The translations under genes and the position numbers were made by a program. A stretch of DNA of 64,000 bases from Elephas maximus indicus (taxonomy: Eukaryota > Chordata > Mammalia > Proboscidea > Elephantidae), in NCBI RefSeq assembly GCF_024166365.1, contig NW_026060238.1:682001-746000 (forward strand), in the 5' to 3' direction. Under the pieces are notes generated by a model. The model saw nothing but the letters and a program-made list of their open reading frames with translations. It searched no databases and was not told where the DNA came from. Positions 1 to 11,733 of this stretch are shown piece by piece. Each line of letters opens with the position of its first letter. Positions within the stretch are counted from its first letter, which is position 1.

Positions 1-75
1 CAACGATTCCCTGTTTTGAGCATTTTTTTTAATTAATCTTAATTTGTTTTTGTGATTTCCCTATTTGAGTTGATA

Positions 76-1140
76 TCAGGATGTTCTGTTCTGTGACCTT
101 GTCCTGTGCTGGTATCTGATATTATTGGTTTTCTGACCAATTTCCTTTGGTATTTCTTGTAGCTTTGGTTTGGTTTTGGCAAATTCTCTAAGCTTGTGTT
201 TATCTGTAAATATTTTAATTTCTTCTTCATATTTCAGAGAGAGTTTTGCTGGATATATGATCCTTGGCTGGCAGTTTTTCTCCTTCAGTACTCTGTATAT
301 GTCATCCCATTGCCTTCTTGCCTGCATGGTTTCTGCTGAACAGTCTGAACTTATTCTTATTGATTCTCCCTTGAAGGAGACCTTTCTTTTATCCCTGGCT
401 GCTTTTAAAATTTTCTCCTTATCTTTGGTTTTGGGAAGTTTGATGATAATATGTCTCGGTGTTTTTCTTTTTAGATCAATCTTAAATGGGGTTCGATGAG
501 CATCTTGGATAGATATCCTTTCGTCTTTCATGATGTCAGGGAAGTTTTCTGCCAGCAGATCTTCAACTATTATCTCTGTGTTTTCTGTCCTCCCTCCCTG
601 TTCTGGGACTCCAATCACACACAAGTTATCCTTCCTGATAGAGTTCCACATGATTCTTAGGGTTTCTTCATTTTTTTTAATTCTTTGATTTTTTTCCAGG
701 TATGTTGGTGTTAATTCTCTGGTCCTCCAGATTTCCCACTCTGCATTCTAATTGCTCGAGTCTGCTCCTCTGACTTCCTATTGCATTGTCTAATTCTGTA
801 ATTTTATTGTTAATCTTTTGAATTTCTGCATGCTGTCTCTCTAGGATTCTTGTAACTTATTAATTTTTCCACTATGTTCTTGAATAATCTTTTTGAGTTC
901 TTCAACTGTTTTATCAGTGTGTTCCTTGGCTTTTTCTGCAGTTTGCCTTATTTCATTTCTGAGGTCATCCCTGACGTCTTGAAGCACTCTGTAAATTAGT
1001 TTTTTATATTCTGTGTCTGATAATTCCAGAACTATATGTTCATTTGGGAAAGATTTTAATTCTTTTGTTTGGGGGGTTGTAGAAGCTGTCATGGTCTGCT
1101 TCTTTATGTGGTTTGATATCAACTGCTGTCTCCGAGCCAT
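76..1140 (-). pseudogene. L1 ORF1 (RNA-binding chaperone), broken copy
   Basis: L1 ORF1 encodes the trimeric coiled-coil RNA chaperone that coats L1 RNA in the cytoplasmic RNP. The likely start is MARRQQLISNHIKKQ, codon ending at 1140; the same start context is seen in the copies at 13.8 kb and 46.9 kb, which is why I prefer it to the ATG further upstream at 1179. An N-terminal open piece runs to 841. It is rich in E, K and Q in a heptad-like pattern (coiled coil). A second open piece (76-651) carries the C-terminal RNA-binding region, with TPRHIIIKLPK and RKVSFKGESIRISSD. The reading frame is lost between about 652 and 840. The product is non-functional. Confidence 0.85.
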
Positions 1141-2906
1141 CACTAAGATATTGTAGTGATTTATTCTATATTTGCTCACTGAGTCTTATCTTGTTTTGTT
1201 TTCTTTCAATATACGTGGATGGGCTACTAGATTGTGCCGTCCTGATTTTTGTAACCCTTGACTTACTTATGTCCTATGACCAGCTGGTTTGGGCTGTTGC
1301 CAGATATATATGCCTGAGTCTATTCACTATTCTTGAGTAGAATCTGATTTTGGGTCATCAAGTGTGTGCTGCACCCTAACACCTATCCAACTTGAGAAGT
1401 AGTGGTGATAGTTGTGTGCACCAGATTGTATTAGCAGCTGGAGTTCACACTCCAGGGGGTGCAGGATGCTGACAGGCTTCCCCCAAGTGTCAGTGGGGTA
1501 GGTGTGTCTCTATTCCTAAAGCACCTTGGTGGGAGGGCTCTGCAGCTGTACCTTAGGTCCCCAATGCAAGTACCTCTACAGATTGGTAGGTGTCACCCTC
1601 CTTAGACCCCTAAGGCAAGAGGCTAGGTGGTTTGGGGGGAGCTTCAGCCCTCAGCTCCCTGTTGTGCATCAGCTAAGCTCTGTTGAATATGTAGAGATAT
1701 CAGACCTGGGAAACTTGTTTTTCCAGTAAATCCGCTAAAAAAAATGCAGTCAGATCCCTATCAGAAATGCCTTTGCATTGTAATAACCACCTTGTTCCCT
1801 GTAGGGATGAAAGCCCGAGATATGGATCATATATGCTTGGCTGGAGCTGGTTCTGTGTTTTTAGTCCAATTAGGGAAGGATTCTTGGTCCCTGGTTTTTT
1901 TGTGGTTGCTTCTCTCAGGCCGGAAGAATGGGTTAGGAAAAGACTAAAAAAAAAAGGAGGTGGGGAAGAAGAGCCACGGAGCCGGAGCCGTTCTCCCTCT
2001 GGCTCAGGAAATTCCAATGTTAATGAAGCTGCCTGGGAAGGGCAGGGGAAGGTTCAGAAAAACAGGAGAGAGTAACACCCCAGAATATATCCAAAGCTGT
2101 TTATCTTGCTTGGGGTGACTATTTTATATGAGATTCCTGAGGGGTGTGTCGCCTATGTGTGCTGGATATGTAGAGATTTCCCCCGAGGGTCTGGCCCGCT
2201 GAAGCCGTGGTCATTTCCTCCACTGCCAGTCCAAAGCCCAGCGTCAAGGTTCCCCGGCTTGGACGCTTCACTCCCAGCTCCAAAACCGGTCGCTGCCTCC
2301 AGGGGACTTCTCCTCCTGCCAGCAGCGTCGCCGCGCTGCCCACGCGGACTGGCCGGGCCCCCTCCCAGGGTCAGTTCAGGGGGGTAGGGCTGCGCCCCGT
2401 GTTTGTGCCGTGACAGGATGCCTTGCTCAGCTCCTCTGATCCCAGTCCAAAGCCCGGTGCCAAGGTTCCCCAGCTGGGACACTGCACTCGGGCTCCAAAA
2501 CCAGTCACTGCCTCCCGGGGATTTCTCCTCCCGCCAGCTGCATTGCTGTGTCGCCCACACGGACCCGCTGGGCCCCCTCCCGGGGTCAGTTCAGGGGTGT
2601 CGGGCTGTGCCCCGTGTTTGTGCCCTCACAGGATGTTGTGTTCAGCTCCCCTGCACCCAGTCCTAAGCCCGGAGCCAAAGTTACCTGACTGGGAAGCTGG
2701 CTCCAGTCTCCAAAAACAGTCACTGCTTCCCCGTAGTTGTTTGTTCTCTGTCTCTGTCACTCAGGTCAACTCTTTAAATCTGTGTTTGTTGTTCAGCGTT
2801 CATAGATTGTCATGTATGTGATCGATTCACTTGTTTTTCCGAGTCTATGTTGAAAGAGGGATCCGAGGTAGCATCTACCTAGTCAGCCATCTTGGCCCCC
2901 TCCTCT
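1141..2906 (-). promoter_or_regulatory. L1 5' UTR / internal promoter, unspliced form
   Basis: This is the full-length leader between the L1 5' end and ORF1. It starts with the GGCCAAGATGGC element (minus strand), contains CpG-rich monomers at 2226-2700, and ends just before the ORF1 start. Two segments, 2033-2684 and 1143-1705, begin with GT and end with AG on the minus strand and are exactly absent from the L1 at 40.6-47.2 kb (see findings). Several long ORFs cross the GC-rich part on both strands. I treat them as chance, because high GC lowers stop codon frequency. Confidence 0.75.
2226..2700 (-). repeat. ~216-bp tandem monomers in L1 5' UTR (about 2.2 copies)
   Basis: The anchor CCAGTCCAAAG appears at 2226 and 2442, and CCAGTCCTAAG at 2657, giving periods of 216 and 215 bp. 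Each unit continues with a GTCAAGGTTCCC-like block, CTCCAAAACCRGTCRCTGCC, a CCTCCCRGGGTCAGTTCAGG block and CCCCGTGTTTGTGCC. The third unit is partial. The units are G+C and CpG rich, unlike the surrounding DNA. Monomeric 5' UTRs that act as promoters are known in mouse L1; promoter activity here is inferred. Confidence 0.8.
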
Positions 2907-3161
2907 CCGTGGTAGTTTTAAGTTTCTCATGTTACAGAACCAACAGGGAGAGTAGATCACTCTACTGGATGGGGTGATTTATTCTGATTGCCAAGGGGAA
3001 ATTGGAACGCTGGTACATAATAGGACCATGGATGATTATGACTGGAGCAAAGGTGACTCTCATGTCCAACAATAATGGTCAGTAGGAGGTGGACTGGCAG
3101 CCTAATAAAGACAGGTCCTTAGTAGGAATGAAAGTTTGGGTACCCATGAACAGTTTTAAAA

Positions 3162-3335
3162 GGAGCCCTGCTGGCACAGTGGTTAAAGCGCTCATCTGCT
3201 AACAGAAAAGTTAGACGTTTGAACCCACCAGTGGCTCCACAGGAGAAAGATGTGGCAGTCTGCTTCTTTAAGATTACATCCTTGGAAACCCCATGGGGTA
3301 GTTCTACTGTATCTTATAAGGTTGTTATCAGACGG
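3162..3335 (+). mobile_element. AfroSINE (tRNA-derived SINE), diverged
   Basis: It begins GGAGCCCTGCTGGCACAGTG, the A-box-containing tRNA-like head, and continues with GTTTGAACCCACCAGTGGCTCC (B-box-like). Its 3' half is diverged (a long form with a CAGTCTGCTTCTTTAAGATTACA insert). It runs directly into a second copy at 3337. Confidence 0.85.
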
Positions 3336-3336
3336 A

Positions 3337-3500
3337 GGGAGCCCTGGTGGCACAGTGGTTAATCATATGGCTGCGAACCAAAAGGTTGGCAGTTCAAATC
3401 TACCACCCGCTCCTTGGAAAACCTATGTGGCAGTTCTCCTCTCCTATGGGGCTGCTCTGAATTAGAATCAACTTGATGGCAACGAGTTTTTTTTTTTTGG
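3337..3500 (+). mobile_element. AfroSINE, second copy in tandem
   Basis: Starts GGAGCCCTGGTGGCACAGTGG, carries GGTTGGCAGTTCAAATCTACC (B box) and CTCCTTGGAAAACC, and ends in AACTTGATGGCAACG plus a T-rich run. The two head-to-tail copies share no clear target duplication between them. They therefore either inserted independently or moved as a dimer. Confidence 0.9.
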
Positions 3501-3720
3501 TACCATAATGGGCTGAAAGGAAATGGGTTTAGGTTTGTTTCTTGTTTTTATTTTTGGTTTGACCAGGTTTAAAAAATAAAACAAAACCTCTTAGGAGCCA
3601 ACATCCTCAGAGAGTAGAAGGGGAACAGTAAAGGAGGAGCCTGTAAAGGAAGCAGCAAATAAGGACGCACGACCAGTTACAGAAGTGTGAACTGTAGCAT
3701 CTACATTTTATGATAATTGT

Positions 3721-4149
3721 TTACATCTCCCCGTTTCTATCTACCTTGTATGAAGATCACTGGTGGCGGTTAGTATTAAAATTTAGTTCCCAAGATAGCA
3801 TGACTGAGTTGGCTTCATTCTCAGGTAGTACAGGCTGACAGGGCTTTGAAATGTCCCTGTTTTTTTTTTTTAAATTATTTTATCCAAACGAAAAAGAAGA
3901 CTAAATGGACTATGCTGGATGTTTTCCATTTGCCTCCCCAGATCCACTCTCCACCTTTCTCTGCCTTGTTCTGCACAGGGAGGATGGTCACTCATGGGCG
4001 AAGCACCTGTGCTCCTTTGTTCTCAAGCTTTGACTTGGCTGACCCAATAAGATGTACCTACAAAAACTTGAAGGGTAGAAGGAAAGAGAGGCAGGGCTTC
4101 CAACTGCTTCATTCTAGTTCTAACTCCTGCTGAAAACTTGCATTTCTAA
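3721..4149. other. Non-coding stretch, no recognised gene
   Basis: It contains a poly-T run near 3859-3870 and a pyrimidine-rich block around 3930-4020 that feels like an old interspersed repeat, but I cannot name a family. The 95-codon open frame here has no recognisable motif. Confidence 0.3.
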
Positions 4150-5320
4150 AAGTTCCCATATGTAAAAACATAATGATTCAAGAAGAGAAAGTAGGAGAAA
4201 ATTGTGTAACTTTGAATTAAGGAACAAGTTTTAGGTATAACATCAAGAACATAATGGATAACCAAAATTGATAATGGATTTTATCAAAATTATAAACCTT
4301 TCCTCTGTGAAAGACACTGTTAAGAGAATAAAATAACAAGTCAAAGAATTAAGTTGGGCATTCCCAAATCACTTCTCTGATAAAGGATGTATATCCAGAG
4401 CATATAAAGAATGCTCAAGCTCAGCAAAATAAAGGAAAAATATACGTATAAAAAAATGGAAAGATAAATCTTGTCAAAATCAGTTTATTGATACCAACAA
4501 GCACAGAAAAAAACACTCAGCATCATTTTACAGAAGGAAAATATAAAACTTAAAACCACAATGTGACAGTTTCATTTACCTCTTAGAACCAGAGTCAAAA
4601 AAACAAAAACAAAACAAACAAAAATAACCCTCAAAATGTTGCAGAGAACTTGGAGAAACAGGAACTCTCACACATTTCTGGTGGAATGCAAAATGGCAGA
4701 GTGACTTTTTAGAAAAGTTTGACAGTCTCTTATTACATTCAACATACACTTACCATGGAACTCAGCAATCCCACTCCTACATGTTTTGCCCAATTGAAAT
4801 GAGAACTTATATTTACAAAAATATATCTATGATAGCACATGTAAAAGCTTTATTTATAATCACCAAAACCTGGAGGCCATTCTAATATGCTTTGGTAGCT
4901 GAATGGATAAACAAACTGTGAAATATCCATATAAGGGAAAACTAATCCAAATTATAAAGGAATAAATTCTTGATTCACAAATCAACATGGCTGAAACACA
5001 AGTTCATTTTTCTAAGTGAAAGAAGCCAGACTCAAGGCTTTATATTGTATGACCCTATTTGTATGGGTTTCTAGAGTGACAAAAATATAGGGATTGATAA
5101 CAAAACAGAATTTGGCATGGGTTGTGAGAGGAAAAAAAGGTTAACTAAGTAAGTGTAACATAAAAACTGAGATGGTGCAGGTGGATGCATGACTCCAAGC
5201 ATTTTTCAACATCCACATAACAGCAAACACTATTTTTATAGACTGTGAATTAAAAATAATCATCAGGATGTTGGTGAACTCAAAATGCAGTGCAGATTGA
5301 AATTACTTTTTTGTGACTTA
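4150..5320 (+). mobile_element. Ancient L1 (ORF2 3' end and 3' UTR), decayed
   Basis: The + strand follows the usual order of an L1 ORF2 C-terminus: ATATCCAGAGCATATAAAGA, AGAACTTGGAGAAACAGGAAC, TGGTGGAATGCAAAATGG, CAGCAATCCCACTCCTA, then AGCTGAATGGATAAACAAAC and GTGAAAGAAGCCAGACTCA. Many indels and stops show it is old. It runs opposite to the younger L1s nearby. Confidence 0.8.
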
Positions 5321-5430
5321 ATGAGATATTTAACAAAGGAGACGGCACTGTTTTTTTTTTTTTAACAAATGAGAAGGCAAGTAAGAAAATCACTATGCTG
5401 AGTAATTTTGAGAAACAGAAGTTTTTTGAA

Positions 5431-6768
5431 TTTTTTTATTGTGCTTTAAGTGAAAGTCTGCAAATCAAGTCAGTCTCTCACACAAAAACTTATATACACC
5501 TTGCTACATACTCCCAGTTGCTCTCCCCCTAATGAGACAGCCAGCTTCCTCTTTCCACTCTCTCTTTTTGTGTACATTTCACAAGCTTCTAACTCCCTCT
5601 ATCCTTTCATCTCCCCTCCAGGGAGGAGACGCCAACATAGTCTGAAGTGTCCACCTGATCTAAGAAGCTCACGCCTCGCCAGCATCCCTCTCCAATCCAT
5701 TGTCCAGCCCAATCCCTGTTTGAAGAGTTGGCTTTGGGAATGGTTCCTATCCTGGGCCAACAGAAGGTCTGGGGGCCATGACCACCAGGGTCCTTCTAGT
5801 CTCAGTCAGACAATTAAGTCTGGTCTTTTATGAGAATTTGGGGTCTATATCCCACGGCTCTCCTGCTCCCTCAGGGGTTCTCTGTTGTGTTCCTCGTCAG
5901 GACACTCATCGGTTGTAGTCGGGCACCACCTAGCTCTTCTGGTCTCAGGCTGATGTACTCTCTGCTTTATGTGGCCCTTGCTGTCTCTTGGGCTTGTAAT
6001 TACCTTGTGTCCTTGGTGTTATTCATGCTCCTTTGATCCAGGTGGGCTGAGACCAATTGATGCATCTTAGATGGCCGCTTCTAGCGTTTAAGACCCCAGA
6101 CACCTCTCTCCAAGATGGGATGTAGAATGTTTTGTTAGTAGATTTTATTATGCCAATTGACTTAGATGTCCCCTGAAACCATGGTCCCCAAACCACTGTG
6201 CCTGCTACGCTGACCTTCACAGCGTTCAGTTTATTCTGGAAACGTCTTTGCTTTTGGTTTAGTCCAGTTGCGCTGACCTTGCCTGTATTGTGTTATCTTT
6301 CCCATCACCTAAAGTAGGTCTTTTCTACTATCTAATTAGGGAATACCTTTCTCCCACCCTCCCTACCTCCCCCCTCTCTAAACCATCAAAGAATATTTTC
6401 TTCTCTGTTTAAACTATTTCTTGAGTTCTTATAAGAGTGGTCTTATAAAATATTTGCCCTTTTGCAACTGACTAATTTCACTCAGCATAATGCTGACCAG
6501 ATTCCTCCATGTTATGAAAGGTTTCACAAATTCATCACTGTTCTGTATCAGTTCGTAGTATTCCATTGTGTGGAATACCATAGTTTATTTATCCATTCAT
6601 CCATTGATGGGCACCTTGGTTGCTTCCATCTTTTTGCTATTGTAAATAGTGCTGCAATGAACATGGGTGTGCATATATCTGTTTGTGTAAAGGCTCTTAT
6701 TTCTCTAGGATATCTTCCAAGGAGTGGGATTGCTGGATCTTATGGTAGTTCTATTTCTAGCTTTTTTT
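5431..6768 (-). mobile_element. 5'-truncated L1 (3' UTR plus ORF2 C-terminus)
   Basis: The 3' end starts with a poly-T run at 5431 and CTTTAAGTGAAAGTCTGCAA, the same 3' UTR as in the copies at 6.77 kb and 40.6 kb (all minus) and 55.7 kb (plus). Homology runs into the ORF2 C-terminal region (6440-6768) and stops abruptly at TTTCTAGC, where the next L1 begins. The 5' truncation is typical of incomplete target-primed reverse transcription. Confidence 0.9.
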
Positions 6769-7774
6769 AAAAAATAACTTTTATTATGCTTTAAGAGAAA
6801 GTTTACAAATCAAGCCAGTCTTTCACACAAAAACCCATATACACCTTGCTACACACTCCCAGTTTCTCTTCCCCTAATGAGACAGCCTGCTCTCTCCCTC
6901 CACTCTCTCTTTTCCTGTTCATTTTCGCCAGCTTCTAACACCCTCCACGCTCTCATCTCCCCTCCAGGCAGGAGATGCTAACATAGTCTCAAGTGTCCAC
7001 CTGATCCAAGAAGCTCAATCCTCACCAGCATCCCTCTCCAGCCCATTCTCCAGTCCAATCCATGTCTGAAGAGTTGGCTTCGGGAATGGTTCCTGTCCTG
7101 GGGCAAAAGAAGGTCTGGGGACCATGACCACCGGGGTCCTTCCAGTCTCAATCAGACCATTAAGTCTGGTCTTATGGGAATTTGGGGTCTGCATCCCACT
7201 GCTCTCCTGCGCCCTCAGGGGTTCTCTGTTGTGTTCCCTGTCAGGGCAGTCATTGGGTTGTAGCTGGGAACCACCTAGTTCTTCTGGTCTCAGGCTGATG
7301 TAGTCTCTGGTTCTTGTGGCCCTTTCTGTCTCTTGGGCTCATAATCACCTTGTGTCCTTGGTGTTCTTGATTCTCCTTTGATCCAGGTGGGTTGAGACCA
7401 ATTGATGCATCTTAGATGGCTGCTTGCTAGAGTTTAAGACCCCAGACGCCACTCTTCAAAGTGGGAGGCAGAATGTTTTCTTAATAGATTTTATTATGCC
7501 AATTGACTTAGATGTCCCCTGAAACCATGGTCCCCTAACCACTGCCCCTGCTATGCTGAACTTCAAAGCATTCAGTTTATTCAGGAAACTTCTTTGCTTT
7601 TGGTTTAGTCCAATTGTGCTGACCTCCCCTGTATTGTGTGCTGTCTTTCCCTTCACCTAAAGTAGTTCTTATATACTATCTAATTAGTGAATGCCCCTCT
7701 CTCCCCCTCCCCCTCCCCCCTCTGGTAGCCACAAAAGAGTGTTGTCTTCTCAGTTTAAACTATTTCTGAAGTTC

Positions 7775-10700
7775 TTATAACAGTGGTCTCATACAATATT
7801 TCTCCTTTTGCAACTGGCTATTTTCACTCGGCATAATTCCTTCCAGGTTCCTCCATGTTATGAAATGTTTCACAGATTCCTCACTGTTCTTTATCGACGC
7901 GTACTGTTCCATTGTGTGACTATACCGTAATTTATTTATCCATTCATCCGTTGTTAGGCACCTTGGTTGCTTCCATCTTTTTGCTATTGAAAACAGTGCT
8001 GCAATAAACATGGGAGTGCATATATCTGTTCATGTAAAGGCACTTATTTCTCTAGGATATATTCCAAGGAGTGGGATTGCTGGATCGTATGGTAGCTCTA
8101 TTTCTAGCTTTTTAAGAAGCGCCAAATGGATTTCCAAAGTGGTTGTACCATTTTACGTTCCCACCTGCAGCGTATAAGTGTTCCAATCTCTCCACAGCCT
8201 CTCCAACATTTATTGTTTTGTGTTTTTTGAATTGATGCCAGCCTTGCTGGAGTGAGATGGAATCTCATTGTAGTTTTGGTTTGCATTGCTCTAATGGCTA
8301 ATGATCGTGAGAATTTCCTCATATATCTGTTAGCCACCTGAATGTCTTCTTTAGTGAAGTGTCTTTTGCCCATTTTTTAATTGGGTTGTTTGTCTTTTTC
8401 AGTTGAATTTTACAGTATCATGTAGATTTTAGAGAACAGGTACTGATCCTAAATGTCATAGCTAAAAACATCTTCTCAGTCTGTAGGTAATCTTTTTACT
8501 CTTTTGGTGAAGTCTTTGGATGAATGTAGGTGTTTGATTTTTAGGATCTCCCAGTTATCTAGGTTTTCTTCTGCATTTTTAGTAATGTTTCGTATACTGT
8601 TTATGCCATGTATTAGGGCTCCTAACGTTGTCCCTACTTTTTCTTTCATGATCTCTATCGTTTTAGATTTTATACATAGGTCTTTGATCTGTTTTGAGCT
8701 TGTTCTTGTACATGGAGTGAGGTGTGGGTTTTGGTTCTTTTTTTTGCAGATGGATATCCAGTTATGTTGGCACCATCTGTTAAAAAGCCTGTCTTGTCCC
8801 CATTTAACTGTTTACAGGCCTTTGTCAAATATTGACTGCTGATGTACGGATGGATTTATGTCTGGATTCTCAATTTGGTTCCATTGGTCTAAGTATCTGC
8901 TTTTGTACAAGTACCAGGCTATTTTGACTACTGTGGCGGTATAATGGGTCCTAAAATCAGGTAGAGTAAGCCCACCCACTTTGTTCTTCTTTTTCATTAA
9001 TGCTTTGCTTATCCGGGGTCTCTTTCCTTTCAATATGAAGTTGGGGATTTGTTTTTCCATTTCATTAAAGAATGTCATTGGAATTTGGATTGGAATTGCA
9101 TTAAATGTATAGATCACTTTGGGCAGCATAGACATTTTTATAATTTTAAGGCTTCCTGTCCATGAGCAAGGTATGTTTTTCCACTTAAGTAGGTCTCTTT
9201 TGGTTTCTTGCAGAAGTGTTTTGCAGTTTTCTTTGTAAAGGTCTTTTACATCTCTGGTAAGATTTATTCCTAAGTATTTTATCTTCTTGGGGGCTTATTT
9301 TATCTTCTCAAGGCTACTGTAAATGGTATTCATTTGCTGATTTCCTCTTCGAATTTCTTTTTGTTGGTGTAGATTTTTGTATGTTTATCTTGTATCCCGA
9401 TACTCTGCTGAACTCTTCTATTAGTTTCAGTAGTTTTCTGGAGGATTCCTTAGGGTTTTCTGTGTATAAGATCATGTCGTCTGCAAATAGATATAATTTT
9501 TCTCCTCCTTGCCAATCTGGATGCCCAAAATTTCTTTATCTAGCCTAATTGCTCTGGCTAGGACCTCCAGCACAGTGTTGAATAACAGCAGTGATAAAGG
9601 GTATCCTTGTCTGGTTCCCTATCTCAATGGGAATGCTGTCAGGGTCTCTCCATTTAGAATGATGTTGTCTGTTGGCTTTGTATAAATGCCCTTTATTATG
9701 TTGAGGAATTTTCCTTCAATTCCTATTTTGCTGAGAGTTTTTATCCTGAATGGGTGTTGAATTTGTCAAATGCCTTTTCTGCATCAATTGATAAAATCAT
9801 GTGATTCTTGTCTTTTATTTATTTATGTGGTGGATTACGTTAATTGTTTTTCTAATGTTGAACCATCCCTGCATACCTGGTATGAATCCCACTTGGTCAT
9901 GGTGAATTATTTTTTTGACATGTTGTTGAATTCTATTGGCTAGAGTTTTGTTGAGGATTGTTGCGTATCAGTTCATGTGGGACATAGGTCTGTAATTTTC
10001 TTTTTTGTGGTGTCTTCAGCTCATTTTGGTTTCAGGGATATGCTGGCTTCATAGAATGAGTTTGGGAGTATTCCGTCCTCTCCTACCGTCTGAAATACCT
10101 TTAGTAGTAGTGGAGTTACCTCTTCTCTGAAAGTCTGGGAGAACCGTGCAGTGAAGCTGTCAGAGCCAGGACTTTTTTTGTTGGGAGGTTTTTGATTATC
10201 TCTTCAATTTCTTCTTTTGTTATCTGTCAACTTAGCTGTTCTACCTGTGTGTTAGTTTAGGTAGATAGTGTGTTTCTAGGAATTCATCCATTTCTTCCAG
10301 GTTTTCCAATTTGTTAGAGTACAATTTTTCGTAGTAATCTCATATGATTCTTTTAATTTCAGCTGGGTCTGTTGTAATATCACCCATCTCAATTCTTATT
10401 CGGGTTATTTGTTTCCTCTCCTGTTTTTCTTTGTGAGTTCGGCCTATGGTTTATCAATTTTTTTGATTTTTTCAAAGGACCAGGTTTTGATCTTGTTAAT
10501 TCTTTCATTTGTTTTTCTGTTTTCTATTTCATTTGGTTCAGCTCTAATTTTTATTAGATGTTTTCTTCTGGTGCCTGAGGGTTTCTTTTGTTGTTTTCTT
10601 TATATTTATTCAAGTTGTAGGGATAATTCTTAGATTTTGGCCCTTTCTTCTTTTTGTATGTGTGAATTTATTGATATAAATTGACCTCCGAGCACTGCTT

Positions 10701-11586
10701 TCACTGTATCCTAAAGGTTCTGATAGGAAGGGTTTTCATTCTCATTGAATTCTCTGTATTCTTTTATTCCATCCTTAATGTCTTCTATAATCCAATCTTT
10801 TTTGAGCAGGGTATTGTTCAGTTTCCAAGTGTTTGATTTCTTTTCCCTGTTTTTTCTGTTATTGATTTCCACTTTTATAGCCTTATGGTCAGAGAAGATG
10901 CTTTGTAATATTTACATGTTTTGGATTCTGCTAAGGCTTGCTTTATGACCTAATATGTGGTCTACTCTAGAGAATGTTCCATGTGCACCAGAAAAGAAAG
11001 TATAGTTGGTTGCTGTAGGTCTATGAGGTCCTGTTGGTTGATTGAGGCATTTAGATCTTCAGCTTCTTTGTTGGTCTTCGTTCTGGATGTCTTGTCCTTT
11101 ACTGAAAGTGATGTGTTGAAGTCTCCTACTATTATTGTGGAGCTGTCTATCTCACTTTTCATAGAGTTTGTTTTGTGTATCTTTTAGCCCTATCATGGCG
11201 TGCATAAACATTAAATATGGTTATATCTTCTTGGTATACTGTCCCTTTAATCATTATATAGTGTCATTCCTTATCCTTTATGAGGGACTTAACTTTAAAG
11301 CCTATTTGTCAGAAATTAATATTGCCACTCCTGCTCTTTTTTGATTGTTGTTTGCTTGATATATTTTTTTCCATCCTTTGAGTTTTAGTTTGTGTCTTGA
11401 AGTCTAAGGTGTCTCTTGTAGGCAGCATATAGACAGATCGTGTTTTTTAATCCATTCTGCCACTCTCTGTCTCTTTATTGGTACATTTAGTCCATTTACA
11501 TTCAGCGTGATTATGGATATGTATGAATTTAGTGTTATCATTTTGATGTCTTTTTGTGTGTGTTGTGAACAATTTCTTTTTCTCAC
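7775..11586 (-). pseudogene. L1 ORF2 (endonuclease-reverse transcriptase), multiply broken
   Basis: ORF2 supplies the AP-like endonuclease and reverse transcriptase for target-primed integration in the nucleus. The N-terminus (11586 leftwards) reads SYISIITLNVNGLNVPIKRQ and LSICCLQET, the endonuclease start. The RT region follows. The cysteine-rich tail [20 protein letters not shown] is at about 8.15-8.25 kb, and the last open piece ends at 7775. Short open pieces in changing frames, with many stops between, show that it is dead. The full domain order is still visible and fits the usual ~1270-codon length. Confidence 0.85.
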
Positions 11587-11733
11587 TTAATTTTATGTGC
11601 TGAGTAGATTATATATAGTCCTTTCCTCATATTCATTGTTGTTGATTTTGTTTCTGCTGAGTATTTTTTTCTTGTATTTTATTTTGATGAGTAGAATACT
11701 TTGTCTCCTTTTGGTTACCTTATTATTTACCCC

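Larger units (their letters stand above)
1..2906 (-). mobile_element. L1 LINE copy 1, 5' part (ORF1 and long 5' UTR); 3' part lies outside the window
   Basis: This is the 5' end of an L1 retrotransposon read on the minus strand. Its ORF1 and inter-ORF sequence (1-1140) can be aligned by eye base for base with the L1 copy at 40.6-47.2 kb (45.74-46.89 kb). The 5' end lies near 2906, just after a CCATCTTGGCC block. On the minus strand that reads GGCCAAGATGGC, resembling the YY1-type element found at mammalian L1 5' ends. Unlike copy 4, this copy keeps a full ~1.77 kb 5' UTR. ORF2 and the 3' end are beyond the left edge, so completeness cannot be judged. Confidence 0.9.
2916..3720 (+). mobile_element. 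ERV-L-like endogenous retrovirus remnant (3' pol/dUTPase region), interrupted by SINEs
   Basis: 2916-3161 and 3501-3720 look like two halves of one old retroviral internal sequence, split by the AfroSINEs at 3162-3500. One + frame near 2965-3050 reads a short stretch with QGEIG, which is reminiscent of the dUTPase region that ends ERV-L pol. The frame is broken soon after and no ORF survives. The assignment is by resemblance only. A generic old interspersed repeat is the alternative. Confidence 0.4.

Noticed and set aside
2106..2821. Overlapping GC-rich open frames on both strands
   Set aside because: They lie in the repetitive L1 5' UTR monomers, repeat with the unit, and occur on both strands, as expected when high GC removes stop codons.
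3840..4140. 95-codon open frame as a small secreted protein
   Set aside because: The hydrophobic start comes from a poly-T run; the rest lacks any conserved feature and looks like an old repeat.
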